Shown: positions 47,187 to 59,384, counted from the first letter of the stretch. The stretch is 64,000 nucleotides of DNA from Trichosphaerium sp. ATCC 40318 (GCA_038496445.1 JALMLS010000466.1:310001-374000), one strand, 5' to 3'. Notes: generated by a model from the sequence alone, not told the origin. Numbers and translations: made by a program.

Positions 47187-48746
47187 TTACAGTGCGCCTA
47201 GTACACCTCCTTTGTTGCTTAGGGACATGCTTAAGTGGTCACTCAATGATGGCAAAGCGACTTCTTGGTCTTTGTATAGGAATACTGATTTTAATACACG
47301 CAAAAATACCTGTAAACAAAACGTTAATTATGGGTTTGCCAAACGAAATACAACGAGAAAATTTTCTGTAACGTCTTTTGGTTTTTTTGATTTTTTCCTT
47401 CCCAGCTTACCTTTTCGTATTCGCCGCCCAAAGAGTCAGAGAGGTTATGGTAAATTTCAATAGTGTACAAGGTAGAGTTGAATTGAACAGTAACTCTATC
47501 GTGTTTCTAATAGAGCGTCAGCAATAGTAAACAATTAAAAAAATAAATAATCAAAAATAAAATTCTTCGTTTACCTCTGTGCCTTGTGTCCATTTTACTC
47601 TATAACCGTCAGTGTTACCAACTTTAAATGGTTTTGGTTCAGGGTTAGTCTTCAAGTTAAGACTACCCAAAGCCTCAGTGAGTGCATCTACCTAACGAGT
47701 AGAGATTAATAAAAAGACCAAAAAAAAAAACAAAATTAAAGAAAATGATTGATCTCAAATCTATTACGCACAGAACTGGTATCTTTCTTATCAACTGAGA
47801 TTTTAAGGGTGACAACGCATGCTTTATCATTATCAGACTCTTCAAATGTGAAAGTGGAAACCTTTGCTAAAAGGACAAAGCTGTTAATCGACTTTCGTTG
47901 TAGTTTAGATAAACTCTACCTTTTACTTGTTTATTCCATTGGTCTGGGTAACGTAAGCATATTGAGTGGTCTTTCCAGATGAAAGGCTTCAATAGAAGGA
48001 CATTGATTCTTCTTTCGCCTACGCGTAAAATAAACGTATGTACGCGGAGGTATAAACCCATAAAAACTGTTTATCGATGTTCGCAACGTACCAGTGACGA
48101 ATGAGGAGAGCATTTTTGAGATTTGATTTTTGTACTTGTCAAAATCATCTGCAGGACAGTTACAGCTTACAATGTATACCAAACGTTTTTCCTATGAATT
48201 ATAAGGCTAAGAATCGAATTGTTTTACTTGTACCTGAAGTGCAATCACTTGTAAAAACACAGAGTTTGTAAAACCTACTGGCGTTCTACCGTCAGGACCC
48301 ATGACAGGTGTCTACGCGTATATTAGTTTAAAACGTAATAAATAAAATTGTAGAGCTGTCGTACAGGTACAGTAACAACCATTTTCTTGGCGGCAAGGCT
48401 ACCAAGAGTTGCGTTCTCAAATGGTGGCGCTGGAGCACCCATGCTCTGCATCATCTCAGCTTGGCCTTTAGCAAGATCTTCAAGCGTCATAGGCTTGTCT
48501 GGCACTTCGTGGACCTGAACGTGTACTACCACAACGTTCCCTTTGCCTAGAGACAACATGTAAACTCACAGGAACAAAATATTTTAATTATGTAGTACTT
48601 TGTAGGGCAATAGGGTCAGAGACGTCCTCAGGAGAGAACATGACAATTTTCTCCATTGGCGCATTTACATACCACTCAGGTGGGTACGACATGCTCCAAC
48701 CAATGTTAGCGGCCTCGAACGTTTTCCACTCCTTTGTTGCTGCCAT
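47187..48746 (-). CDS. Two-domain alpha/beta protein of unknown function
   Basis: Starts MAATKEWKTFEAANIGWSMS, followed by YPPEWYVNAPMEKIVMFSPE. Domain 1 continues NVVVVHVQVHEVPDKPMTLE, VGFTNSVFLQVIALQEKRLV and VYIVSCNCPADDFDKYKNQI, ending SKMLSSFV. Domain 2 repeats the plan: RRINVLLLKPFIWKDHSICL, YPDQWNK, FTFEESDNDKACVVTLKISV, YRVKWTQGTE, TLYTIEIYHNLSDSLGGEYE and VFLRVLKSVFLY. Each domain opens with a 'YP..W' strand and closes with an 'ILKS-F'-type helix, as in the PsbP/DUF1795 sandwich. No plastid targeting peptide is present, so a photosynthetic role is not implied. About seven short introns. Confidence 0.65.
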
Positions 48747-48951
48747 GTTTTACGTGTTTACAGTGCAAACAAAAATTTTCGGTAATTTCTCGTTCAGAAA
48801 GCAAAAAAACTCGGTCGGGCAGTAGTCAATGTATTACGTCAAACTCTAGCAGTATAACATGCACGTAGCGTCACCATAAATCCTGAGTAAGAATGAGACG
48901 TAAAGCGAGGAGTAAAAAGAAGCGCAACTTTCTAGACGTTCAATTCGAAAT
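48747..48951. promoter_or_regulatory. Divergent promoter
   Basis: 205 bp between the ATGs of the two-domain alpha/beta gene and the NT-C2/DIL gene on opposite strands. Contains A-rich and CG-containing tracts and no CACGTG. Confidence 0.4.
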
Positions 48952-51930
48952 ATGGATAAGCAAGGTACTATTATAGCGTTTGTGGTCGTGAAACGTCACC
49001 TCTAATTGTGTAATAAGGTTGAACGTATTCCTAAAGTACCATTTGGATCTTTCCTGTATTTAAAATGGGCGCGAGGTGCGTGGTTGTTGCTTCGCAACTC
49101 TATAATTAAAACAATCGCCAAGGTAAACATGATGGAGAAACAGAGCGTAAGCTCGTTAAAAAGGCTACAATGGAAGGGGACAGACAAATACTTTGGGGTC
49201 ATAAAATTGACTTGAACGAAAAACTCATACAAAACCCAAAGAAAGGCACCTGGAAGGCGCGAAAAATGACGCTGGAATTACGCTTAGTATGTCTAGAAAA
49301 CATTAAAAAAAATTATTTTGACACTTTACGTAGGAAGTATTAAAAGGCGGTAAAAAAGTAACCAGTAGCCTTGGTTGCGTAAAGATTGACCTAGCAGAGT
49401 ATCGTAAGAGCACATCAATGAAAGCATACAAATTTCAGATAATATCAAAGGAAAAAAAGAAATCAGGCGCACCACCGCGTATAGTTGTACGTGTTTACCA
49501 ATTTCTACAGCTTTTTGTAAACGTTTTATTTTCTTAACGTTAAACAAAGGTGAAATTCTCCACTACGCCCGTAGGATCGATAAAGAAGATGATAGTCGTT
49601 GGTGGAAGGTATGAAACGCATTTTAAACCAAATGCTTATTTACATGCTTTTCTTTAGGTGAAAGAAGACAGTCCTGATGGTATGACGTTGTTTGAAGTTA
49701 CTGATGATGAAACAACAATGGATGAGTTATCAGATGATGATGGTGCTTTTGATGAGTTTGAAACAAACTCAGCTCATCCAGGATTCAACCCTTTCGATGA
49801 AGGTATGTTTCTTATTGTTCAAATAAACTGAAATGAAGTTCTTACATTCTTCTACCCCTCAGATCCTTTCGACTCTCCGGAGGTTAAACCAAAGGTTGAG
49901 CCAAAGGCTGAACCCAAGAAAGAGATTCCAAGATTGCCACCTAGAAGAGCCTCTAGTATATCTAATCTTCACGCAACACCAGCTAGAGATCCAGAACCTG
50001 CATCTAAGACAGCAAGAGCTTTACCTCCTAGAAGAGAAAAAAAGAGAAATGATAGTTCACTTCCGTCTGTAAAGGAGAGACGAACAGAGGGCAAGCTGCA
50101 GCGTAAAGAGAGTAAGAGGTTGCCTAAGCTACACAAGAAGAAGAAATCAGTCGATAAGGTTGATAAAGAGACGATTGCAGATGCAGTAGCAGATGCGCTT
50201 AGAAATTCAGATAAAAAACATTCTCTTAAAGTGTCAAAGTTGGAAAAAGAGATTAAGAGATTGAAGGAAGAGAATGCGCAATTTAAGCTTGTAAACATGC
50301 GTGATTGGGGTAAAACAAGTGAAGATACACCTGTAAAGGGAATGTTAAAAGTAGAGAACACAATACTCAAGAATTCAATAGGTACTCACTCAGCGACGTC
50401 TTTTTTTGTGAAGATTTTTTTTGGTTTGCCTTCAAGTCATTTTTCTTTTTTTCCTGTCTTGTACTCCTCGCTTTTATTTCTTTTACTCGATGTATCTGTT
50501 ATTGATTTGTTTGTTTATCCTTATGTTGACTAATTGAGTTTGCTTAGAATTACGTAATCTTACTACAAAGGCTGTATATTCTGTTGATTTTGATTATATG
50601 CATGGTATTCCTTTAGCTTATGAGTTGATTATGAAGTTATTACTTGCAAAACGTTATAACAAGGAAGATAGAGAAAATGCGTTTCCTCTTGTTATTGACG
50701 CTATTAGAGATTGTTATGTAGATGTACGTTAATTTTATTTTAATGCACTTTTAGTGTAATTGTTCACGTGTTTCTTTGTGGTTTTTTTTCTGATTTTGTT
50801 TTTTTGTTTAGCGTAAGGTGCTTGTAACTTTGGATAGCACTTTTCATTGGATTACTTTTTGTGCTACGTTTCTACATTCAAATGCACGTGATAAACAGTT
50901 TGATGATGATGAAATTGTATATGATTTACTAGATAAATTATTCCAAAAGGCAGCTAGTATAGTTAACGCAGTACGTTGTAACTTTGTTCATTTGCTTTCA
51001 TATATTTTTCTTTTATAAGGATTTATCCTTCAATTGTAATATCATACCTTCTTAATGCTTCGGGGACCAACCCCGACAAGCAACTTCAAAAAAACATTGA
51101 GCTTTGAACCTTTTTTTTTTTGTTGTTGTTTGTTTGTTGATCCTTATCCATTCCTTAGAAATTAAAACCTATCATCGTACCAGCACTTACAGAACCTACT
51201 ATAAACTCAACAAGGTTGAGTTACGAGAACCTACCTGAACCTTCAGCAATAGTAAAGGTTTTGCGAGGTGTATTTGATCAAATGCGAGAACACTTTGTTT
51301 TTAAGTCTATTGCTCAAGCTCTTTTCTCTCATATCATGTCGTACATTAGTGCCACATTATTTAATGCTCTATTGAGCGATGAGGCACTATGTACATGTGC
51401 ACAGGCCTTCGCAATTAAGTTGAAACTGTCGAACATTGACGAGTTTCTTCTAAGCAAAAAAGCCTATGAGTGTATCCTCGATTCGAGGTGCGTCAAAACC
51501 ACTAATGATCAGTCATGTATCTATTCACCTTTATTCTAAATCCCTACTAGGAAGCGGTTAGGTCCAATCTTACAAGCAGCTAGGATACTAGCACTTGATA
51601 AGAGTATTTTGGACCCTGAGATCATCAGACAAGTTTGTCCTGATTTGAATGCTATGCAAGTAAAGCAACTTGTTGTTCAGTCATCAGGTATGTCTATCTT
51701 TTACTTTTTTGGGTTCTTCTTGTTGTTGCTCTGGTAACAGCGGCTTAGGTGATGAGTCCTCTGCGCCTACATCTATTTTGGATATGCTTAGTATGATGTC
51801 AGCAGAAGAGATTCCACAACCTATAAAATATGATCTTGATCATGTTGATCCTCTTGATATTTTCTGGGATAACCTTGATAAGACTGAAGAGCTTGAGTAT
51901 TTACTTGACTTGGATGACGTGTATAATTAA
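48952..51930 (+). CDS. NT-C2, coiled-coil and DIL-domain protein
   Basis: The NT-C2 domain: VERIPKVPFGSFLYLKWARG, then LWGHKIDLNEKLIQNPKKGT, MTLELRLEVLKGGKKVTSSL and CVKIDLAEYRKSTSMKAYKF. This matches the EEIG1/EHBP1-type N-terminal C2. A linker follows that is Pro/Lys/Ser-rich (EVKPKVEPKAEPKKEIPR), then a coiled coil (VSKLEKEIKRLKEENAQFKL). The C-terminal third is a dilute (DIL) domain: FHWITFCATFLHSNARDKQF, VRDGVF-like sequence at LRGVFDQMREHFVFKSIAQA, LFSHIMSYISATLFNALLSD, and RLGPILQAARILALDKS. DIL domains bind cargo in class V myosins and junctional adaptors such as afadin. The first exon (MDKQGTIIAF) is the least certain. Nine or so introns, about 750 residues. A likely membrane-cytoskeleton adaptor. 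Confidence 0.75.
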
Positions 51931-52260
51931 AACCAAAAAGAGCATCACAATCAACAAATAAAGGACAGCTTACGAAAAAACCCTGCAAGGCGAGTAAGTT
52001 TGTTTTCTTGTTTGAGATGCGTGTCTATTGATTCTACGAAGTAGTCTATCGTAAGCACAGATTGTGTAGAAAATGGTTGTCGCCTGTGACATTACTCGTA
52101 GTATTGATCAATTTTCTTCCTCATAAAGTCTGGTAAAGGCGTCAATACCACGTGTGGCAATTTTAGGAAAATGTATTTTCTAGCGAGCGGTTTGTGCACA
52201 TTTTTGTGTGACAACGCTTCGTTTCGTTCTTTTATCGCTACCATATAACGCTCAAGCATC
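51931..52260. other. Intergenic stretch
   Basis: No gene seen between two plus-strand genes. Holds ACCACGTGTGG near 52149 and the alpha-actinin promoter. Confidence 0.5.
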
Positions 52261-55200
52261 ATGTCCAACCTTTCAAAGACTCCTGACTGGCTTCGCCTAC
52301 AGGTACGAACGTGTTTAGCGACATAACAAAGCTGCTAACGCGAGAACTTTAGAAAATGATTTTCAAGCGGTTTATCAACCAATCGCTCAAACAAGGCGGT
52401 AGAACCCGTAGAATTGACGATGTCATAACCGATATGGCCGTACGTTTAAACTCACGGTTTTTTCGCTCTAAGATCTTCTCACGTGACCGTAGAACGGTAT
52501 GCCACTACTTGAACTCATTGAGGTAATGAGTGGGAAAAAATACAGCGGAAAGACTTTGAAAGAGAGTAAATTGGTACGCCTGGTAGTGTGTGTAGATGTG
52601 CTAATGAGTTAAATAAAGCGCGTCAGAATGATCGACAACATTAACCAGATTCTCAACTTTGTAAAGAAGGATTGCTCTGTATCCACAAAAGTTGTTGCTG
52701 AAGGTATATTTTTGGAACTATTTTTTCGCCGTGAAAATTTTTTGTCACGTGACCGTTGCTTTGTTTGGGATAGTTCTTAAACGATTCTAGATCTTGCTGA
52801 TGGTAATGAAACTAGCATTATGGGACTTGTTTTCGTACGTATAGCTGTGTTAGAGTCTACTATTTGATAGAGGGAATTCGCACGATCTTTTTTCTCAACG
52901 GTTTTTTAATTTTTTTTTTTACAGGCTGTCATTCTCAAGTACCTGAGATTGGACGAAGACGATGACGAGTCTGGTGATATCCGTGAAGCACTCAAGTTGT
53001 GGTTGAGCAACAAGACAGCGGGATATGCGTGCGTTATTTTTTTATAAGCCGTTTTTCTTGTGTTCTGACTGTTTGTAGTGGCGTTGAGATTGATAGCTTG
53101 ACGAAATCATTTTACAACGGTTTGGCGTTTAACGCTTTGATTCACAAGATGAGACCTAAACTCGTCGACTATGATGCTCTTTCTCCTGGAAACAAGGTAT
53201 ACATCATGTTCATTAGTCTTGTTGTTAATATAGCCTAAAGGAAGCAAATCTCCAACAAGCCTTGGAGCTTGGTGAGAAATACTTGAACATTGAAAAATTT
53301 TTGGAACCTTCTGATATTCCAAAACTTAACGAAGTTTCAATGGTCATTTATCTTACTGATTGGTACAATGGTATCACACTACTCCAAAAACAGGTATACA
53401 CATATCGAAACATATGAACCTTAATAAAAATAGGATATCGCTGCAAGACGTATCGGAAAACTTGTTGAAATGACAGTACGTTTTTTTTCTGCTTCTCAAA
53501 AGAAACTGTTCACATGCTCGTTTTTCTTTTTTTTTGTTTGCCCTGTTGTCAAGAGGTGATTTAGATCTAATATATTGTAGATATTACATGATAACATGCG
53601 CGCTGAGTACAGAGAGAAAGCAACTACGCTTGTAGCTTGGGTAGACCAAAAGATTGTTGAGTTGTCCAAAAATGAGTTTGATAATACTCTAGAAGGTGTT
53701 CAAGCCTTGATGAAAGAGTTTTACGATTACAAGGTAAGAATCTTCGTACTGTATCTGTTGAAAAGACACCGCTAACGGATTTTCTTAGGAACAAGAGAAG
53801 TCTTCAAAGATTGTTGACCATATCTCTATTGTTGCTCTATACAATAATCTGGCATTACGTCTCGCTAACCATAAGCGTCCTGCATTTAAAGCCGGTGGTG
53901 GATTAGACGTAGAAGATCTTGAAGCAAAGTTTGAGTCATTGGAAGCCGCCGAAGTTGCTAAAGGTACCTTTTATCGTACAATGCAAGTGACTTACTTTGT
54001 TCCCAGGTGGTGCTCTCAATAATGAACTTGCTAGACAACTCAAGCTCAAGAAAGTTGCTGCTCGCTTCAAGTACGTTACTTACTTTACTACGCTATTTAT
54101 GGAAAACACGTGTTTAACTTGTTTACGACAGAGAAGAAGTCAAAAAACTTAAAGATTGGGGTCACCACAAGGCAAAGGAAATTGCACATGAACCTAAAAT
54201 CGAGCTCACTCATGATGCTGAAGATGCTATTGATGATCTTGGATTCCTTACTGCTGATGTCGCCAACTCCAAAAAGACTAGATTATCGGTACACTTTTAA
54301 TTTTTGTTTGACAGTTCACTTTCTGTTGGCTAATACTCTTATAGGCCCTAAGCAAGTTACTCAAAGTTCTTGTTGATGAAGACTACCAACACAAGGATGA
54401 AGTATCCGCTTCATACGGTGAAATGGGTGAAGCCTTTGAGGGTATGGAGCAATCTCTTTCTGAGAAAAAGACAGCTTTGGAAGCCGAACTTGCTCGTCAA
54501 CAAGGATTGGATGCCACCGCATGCCAAGAATTCGCTGACGCCGTTAAGGGTACGTCACATGATTTATCACTATAATAATAGCGCTCTAACCTTGCACTAG
54601 CCTTCCAAGACTTTGTCAAGTCCAAACGTGCTGCATTGTCTGCTGGTGAAAACACTCCATTAGAAGATCAACTCGCTACACTTGTTGCTTCAATGTCCGA
54701 TATGAGCGAAGCTGATAGCTTGATTAAAACAGTTTCTAAGAAGTCTAAAAAGCAGAAGAAACGTGGATTGGCACATAATCCACATACCAACATCACCGCC
54801 GCTGTAAGACTTCAGTTTTAATTTGTTTTCAAATCTAATGTTTCGTTTCTAGGATGTACGTGCTCAATGGAAGCAATATGAATTGCTTGTCGCAAAGAAA
54901 AAGGAGCTCCTAGAACAAGAAATTGAAGAATCCAAGAGAGCCGGTCTTACCGAAGAACAAATGAAGGAAATCACGTGCGCATCTTTTTTTCTGTTTTTTT
55001 TTTTCACTTTTTATTGATGTTAACGTTCTTTGTTAGTGATAACTTCAAGTACTTTGATAAAGATGGTGATGATAAACTCACTAAACGTGAATTGCGCGCT
55101 TGTTTGCAAAGTTTGGGTGAAGAGTCAAACCCTCAAGCAGTCAAGGCTGTACGTCGTTTTAAAAAAAGGTTTCGAGAGTATTTCTGACGATATTTTTAGG

Positions 55201-55634
55201 TCTTGGATGAGTTTGATGGATCTGGAGATGGTAACATCCAAAGCGCTGAATTCATGCAATTTATGATCAAACAGGTACGTGTTTTTAGAAGCATAAAAAG
55301 CGAATAAAGCTAAAAATCTTCCGACCGTTGTTAACTGATGTTTTGTTTTAAGCTCGGCGATTCTGATTCCAAGGAAGAGATTATTCAAAGTTTCAAGTAC
55401 CTTGCTTATGAAAAGGATACTGTTACTGCAAGTAACTTGGAGACTGTCGTTAACAACAAGAGCTTTAAAGATATGCACGTGGATTACCTAAAGTACGTTC
55501 GAGCGAACCAAAACCGATAGCTTTCTCCATTTTTTCTAGTTTTCTAATCTGATTTTTTTAATAGGAAGGAGATGAAAGAGTGTGGAGACGGTTATGACTA
55601 TCCAACATGGACAAAAGAAGCTTTTGATAGATAA
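52261..55634 (+). CDS. ACTN: Alpha-actinin (short form)
   Basis: Calcium-regulated actin cross-linker. It starts MSNLSKTPDWLRLQ; two CH domains follow: CH1 with ANGMPLLELIEVMSGKKYSG and INQILNFVKKDCSVSTKVVA, CH2 with KLWLSNKTAGY, FNALIHKMRPKLVDYDALSP and QALELGEKYLNIEKFL. The rod is short, about two spectrin repeats (VDQKIVELSKNEFDNTLEGV, AFQDFVKSKRAALSAGENTP), as in fungi and protists and unlike the four repeats of animals. The C terminus has two EF-hands with canonical loops, DKDGDDKLTKRE and DGSGDGNIQSAE, then a degenerate calcium-insensitive pair ending DYPTWTKEAFDR. CH1 is divergent: the usual QKKTFTxWxN is replaced by QKMIFKRFIN. Some 17 short introns, several with CACGTG. Confidence 0.95.
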
Positions 55635-56735
55635 ACAAAATACCCAAGTATTTTGTAATCGGTTTGGTACTTGTAACACTGTGCCTCCAATAAACCTTTT
55701 TATTACTTCATGCCAACATTTTTTTTGGTTTTTGTCCAATAAAGTAAGTACTTGGTACTGAGGCATGTGGTTAAGAGATCATATACTATTGACTCTTTCA
55801 CCCAAGTGAAAGGGTTTCAACCCTTCGTTTAGTGCTTTCCTGTGGCTTGTGGTGCGTTCCACTTCTGTTCTGAACATGTTGCAAAAATGTGCGAAGAGCC
55901 CAGAATCGAACTGGAATCTCTCAAGGGTTTAGCGGAGCGCCTTTTCCATTAGACCACACAGACGCACGAAAGATTGCCGAATTGACATAACGTTTACGTC
56001 AGAAAAGAATAAGCAAAGCGATAGAGAGCGCGTGGGTTTGTAGAGGCTACTACTAATTTGTAAAGACAACGAATAAGATTAAAGTCCTAACTTCAAAGAA
56101 TATGGTTCTAAACAAAGTTGTAGGCTTCCTGTAGCTGGAAAAGACACGTCTTGGTAAAAATCTCATCGTACATACATAGTTTCTCAGTATTAGGGACATG
56201 ACGGCATCCACAAGCAAAGGGTTGAATAACTGTTTGCGTTTTCAATGACGTCACTGTTTGTCTTCAGTGAATATGACGTTTTAGCATATGAAACTTGCTT
56301 CTCACATGAACTGAAGTGAATACAACCTTACGAGAACATCCTTGAGCGTGTTAATGGTTCCATAGCACCAAGTACCAACTGTGTTTTCTTGTTTCTGCAA
56401 ATCTGGGAATCGGTGATTATACTTGTACCCGACATGTAGGTTCAATAAAAACTATCCCGAACATTCACACTTCATTTATATGATGATAAAGAGACTCGTA
56501 GCGTTTTTTCTATGGGTTTTTTGTTAACGTCATGAATCGACACAAAACGATTTCGCCCCGAGAACTATCGTGTCGCCTTGTTTTGTCTTCCTAGATGCTA
56601 TGTAGAACATTGTATATGCGATTGGGAGGCTCTGTCCATAGTTGTAGTTTTTTTTGCAGTTTTGTGTACCAAATCTCAACCACACGTGATTCAGTTCAGT
56701 GGATGAACCACACATAATCCTAAAACTTTGAACCG
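55635..56735. other. Intergenic stretch with tRNA-like remnant
   Basis: About 1.1 kb between alpha-actinin and the first GTPase. Apart from the tRNA-like element at 55889-55967, I see no exon chain. Contains CACACGTGATTC at about 56680 near the GTPase promoter. Confidence 0.5.
55889..55967 (-). tRNA. tRNA-like element, probably pseudogene (Arg-like)
   Basis: On the minus strand, TGGTCTAATGGAAAAGGC matches the D arm and A box of arginine-type tRNAs. TCCAGTTCGATTCTGGG forms a T arm (5-bp stem, TTCGATT loop, B box). They are correctly ordered. The acceptor strands do not pair (GTCTGTG against CTCTTCG) and the anticodon stem is weak, with no clear anticodon. So this is most likely a decayed tRNA gene, or one with an intron I cannot place. 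Confidence 0.4.
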
Positions 56736-57546
56736 ATGAGCAACTCATTAAAAAGACTTACTACTCAGACAATATCCTGCGCATTGTTGGGAAGCAATAA
56801 AGTGGGCAAGACAACATTTATAAAACGATGTCTTGGAAACTCGTACGATACTTTGAAAATCAACTAAAACACTGCTAACGCATTTTGCAGGTGCTCTAGA
56901 AAATATATTCCAACTGAAGGAGAATGTTACACTGCTGTACAAAGAATAAACGGTAAAGCTACAAGACTCAATTTATGGGACACGTACGTTTAAACAGAAT
57001 GAGAACAAATCAAGTTTCTTTGGTTCTGATTTTGTGTTTAGATCTGGTTCATCAGAGTCTCATTCAAGATGGAGAAAATTATCGTTGGCGAACACAGATG
57101 TTTGTTTGATATTGTTTTCAGTTGACGACACGTTATCATTGTTAGATGTGAAGCTTAAATGGGAAAAAGAAGTCAGGCAATACAATACAACCATACCTAT
57201 TATTCTTGTTGGCACAAGACAGGGAAGGCCTCTACCTCCTAAAGCCACTCGCGGGTTTCATCCTTCAGGGTTTCGCGTAGGATCTTGTTCGAGTCAGAGC
57301 AAAACTACCTGCGTCAATGGAGAGATGATGGCACAGAAAATAAACGCTGTAGGGTACTATGAATGCTTTTTGGATGGAAGAGGAATACCAGAAATATTTG
57401 ATGCTGTAGACTGTCATTTGTCGGCCGTAAGGAGAAAGAAAAGATGGCGCAAGAGTGTCCGATCTGGTGTCAGGCATGTAGGTAGTTGGCCAGGCATTAG
57501 AGTGCCCAGAAATAAGCGTCACACAAGAGATAGCTTACAAATGTAG
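56736..57546 (+). CDS. Divergent Rho-like small GTPase, copy A
   Basis: Three exons. Exon 1: MSNSLKRLTTQTISCALLGS then NKVGKTTFIKRCLGN, the P-loop (G1). Exon 2: KYIPTEGECYTAVQRINGKA with the switch I Thr, and LNLWDT. Exon 3 completes G3 as WDTSGS, where most GTPases have DTAGQ, so the catalytic Gln is missing. The G4 region reads ILVGTR where Rho has VGTKxD, with no Asp. G5 (SAK) is replaced. CFLDGRGIPEIFDAVDCHLS resembles the Rho C-terminal helix. The end is basic (RKKRWRKSVRSGVRHV) without a CAAX box. Nucleotide binding via P-loop is likely; normal hydrolysis is not. Its tandem copy lies about 520 bp downstream. Confidence 0.8.
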
Positions 57547-58069
57547 AATACCTGAAAATTGTAAAATAAATGTAACATAAACTACCAAAATATTCAAGAC
57601 GTTGGTTTTTGCAAGATGAGGCGTACAATGATTTGCCACAGTCGATAATACGTCGCCAAACGCTAGAATCAAAGTGACGGAGTGACTTATATTGGCATGC
57701 AAAGTCTGAAATCGTATAGTGCTCGTGAAGTTGGTCACGTGATTATCAGCGCCAACTGGACTTTCCATAGGACCAAATATTTAGACGTCCAAATTTTTGT
57801 GGTCATAAGTTACAAAAATTGAAGGCTAGATGCCTCCTTAAACTGTTTATTTAGATTCCGAATTTATTCACATAAACTTGCGAAAAATGCTCATAATGTT
57901 GTCACTAGTGTGATATATGTTATCTGTTGTAAGCGCCAGCACGATAACTTATAGTCAGCAATCCAAGTTTGCTTATACGGTAAAACAATTAGTAAATTAG
58001 CGAATTTTCGGTAAAATTGTTTAGCCACACGATGAACGCGTGGACAGAATTTTTAGTACAAAAGCACAG
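57547..58069. other. Spacer between the tandem GTPase genes
   Basis: 523 bp, no gene seen. It contains GTCACGTGATTATC near 57736 and presumably the promoter of copy B. Confidence 0.5.
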
Positions 58070-58857
58070 ATGAGCAACTCGTCAAAACAAACGCCTAGCA
58101 ATAAAATATCATGCTCATTATTAGGAAGCAACCAAGTGGGCAAGACAACATTTATAAAAAGATGTCTTGGATACTCGTGCGATGAGTTGCTTTTAAAAGT
58201 TATCTAACCGCTGATCAGGTGTCATCATAAGTATGTTCCAACTGAAGGAGAATGTTACGCTGCTATACAAAGAATAAACGGTAAAGCTACAAGACTCAAT
58301 TTATGGGATACGTACGTTTAAACAGAATGAGAACCAAATCAAGTTTTTTCGGTTCTGATTTTGTGTTTAGATCTGGTTCATCAGAGTCTCATTCAAGATG
58401 GAGGAAATTATCGTTGGCGAACACAGATGTTTGTTTGATATTGTTTGCAGTAGATAACGTATCATCATTATTGAATGTGAGACTGGTGTGGGAACAAGAA
58501 ATTAGACAACACAATCCAACCACACCTATTTTTCTTGTTGGAACAAGACGAACAAGTTTGATAACATCCCAAAGCCTTTCTGATCATGGAATTCGGGCTG
58601 AAACGGATCAATCAATCACAACTACTTGCATCAATGGAGAGATGATGGCGAAGAAAATAAACGCTGTGGGGTACTATGAATGCTTTTTGGATGGAAGAGG
58701 AATACCAGAAATATTTGATGCTGTAGACTGTCATTTGTCGGCAATCAGAAGAAAGAAAAGATGGCGCAAGACTCTTAGATTAGGTGCCAGAACTTTAGTT
58801 AGATTGCCCAGTATACGAGCTGGAGGTAAGCGCTCAAGAGGAACAGCATCGTATTAA
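58070..58857 (+). CDS. Divergent Rho-like small GTPase, copy B
   Basis: Same three-exon structure as copy A. It starts MSNSSKQTPSNKISCSLLGS then NQVGKTTFIKRCLGY (P-loop). Exon 2 reads KYVPTEGECYAAIQRINGKA; exon 3 SGSSESHSRWRKLSLANTDV, as in A. The segment after LILF differs (AVDNVSSLLNVRLVWEQEIR against SVDDTLSLLDVKLKWEKEVR). Then come VGTRRTSLITSQSLSDHG, and the shared CFLDGRGIPEIFDAVDCHLS. It ends with a basic tail (RSRGTASY-like, Lys/Arg-rich) and no CAAX box. It shares the odd DTSGS G3 and missing G4 Asp. Intron 2 is nearly identical to that of A, while intron 1 is unrelated. Confidence 0.8.
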
Positions 58858-59384
58858 TAAACAATTGTATATAACGCTGATTTCAGTATTTGACGGTTTG
58901 CCCACGCGAAAACTGATTTTTGGCTTTGTGTGGTATTAAGTATGCTGCCTAACACTGGGCGTACGTGGTAACGAGATACTTGCGCTAGTAGTGAGCGAAG
59001 AAGCTTACATGCGTCGACATTCTCAGTTTTTTTCCTTTGGTATAAACAAGCGCTAGTACGTACTGAGAGCGACTGTATCACTGTTCTACGATAGGCTTTT
59101 AAATACGCCAAGATAAGCGCAAGCAACGAGGGCTTTAATGGTACTTCTGCATTGGAAGTCAATGAATGCGCAATGAACGGATGTGATTCCAGTACTACCG
59201 CGTGAAAACGCTGGACGGGCGGCCCATCAGGAGCATTGACACTACAGCAGCCCACAGGAGTAAGGAAGAAGGTACCTTCGCCGTCTCTCGTTCAGAAAAT
59301 TCTTGACGCAGCTCGTCGGGCGTTAAGCGAATCCCAAAATGTCGGGTTTCACCAAAGTCTCATTTTCCTTTTTACGCAAACAGA
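58858..59384. other. Intergenic stretch with one open frame
   Basis: Contains a minus-strand open frame of 133 codons (59255 to 58854) without splice sites or recognisable domain. The part around 59200-59330 is richer in G+C than the surroundings. I do not accept it as a gene on present evidence; it may contain the promoter of the membrane-protein gene that follows. Confidence 0.4.

Noticed and set aside
47187-48746. Photosystem (PsbP) function for the two-domain protein
   Set aside because: Only the general strand/helix plan is similar; no plastid targeting sequence or other photosynthesis gene is present.
58854-59255. 133-codon minus-strand open frame
   Set aside because: No domain, no neighbouring exon and no clear promoter; probably a chance open frame in a slightly G+C-richer patch.
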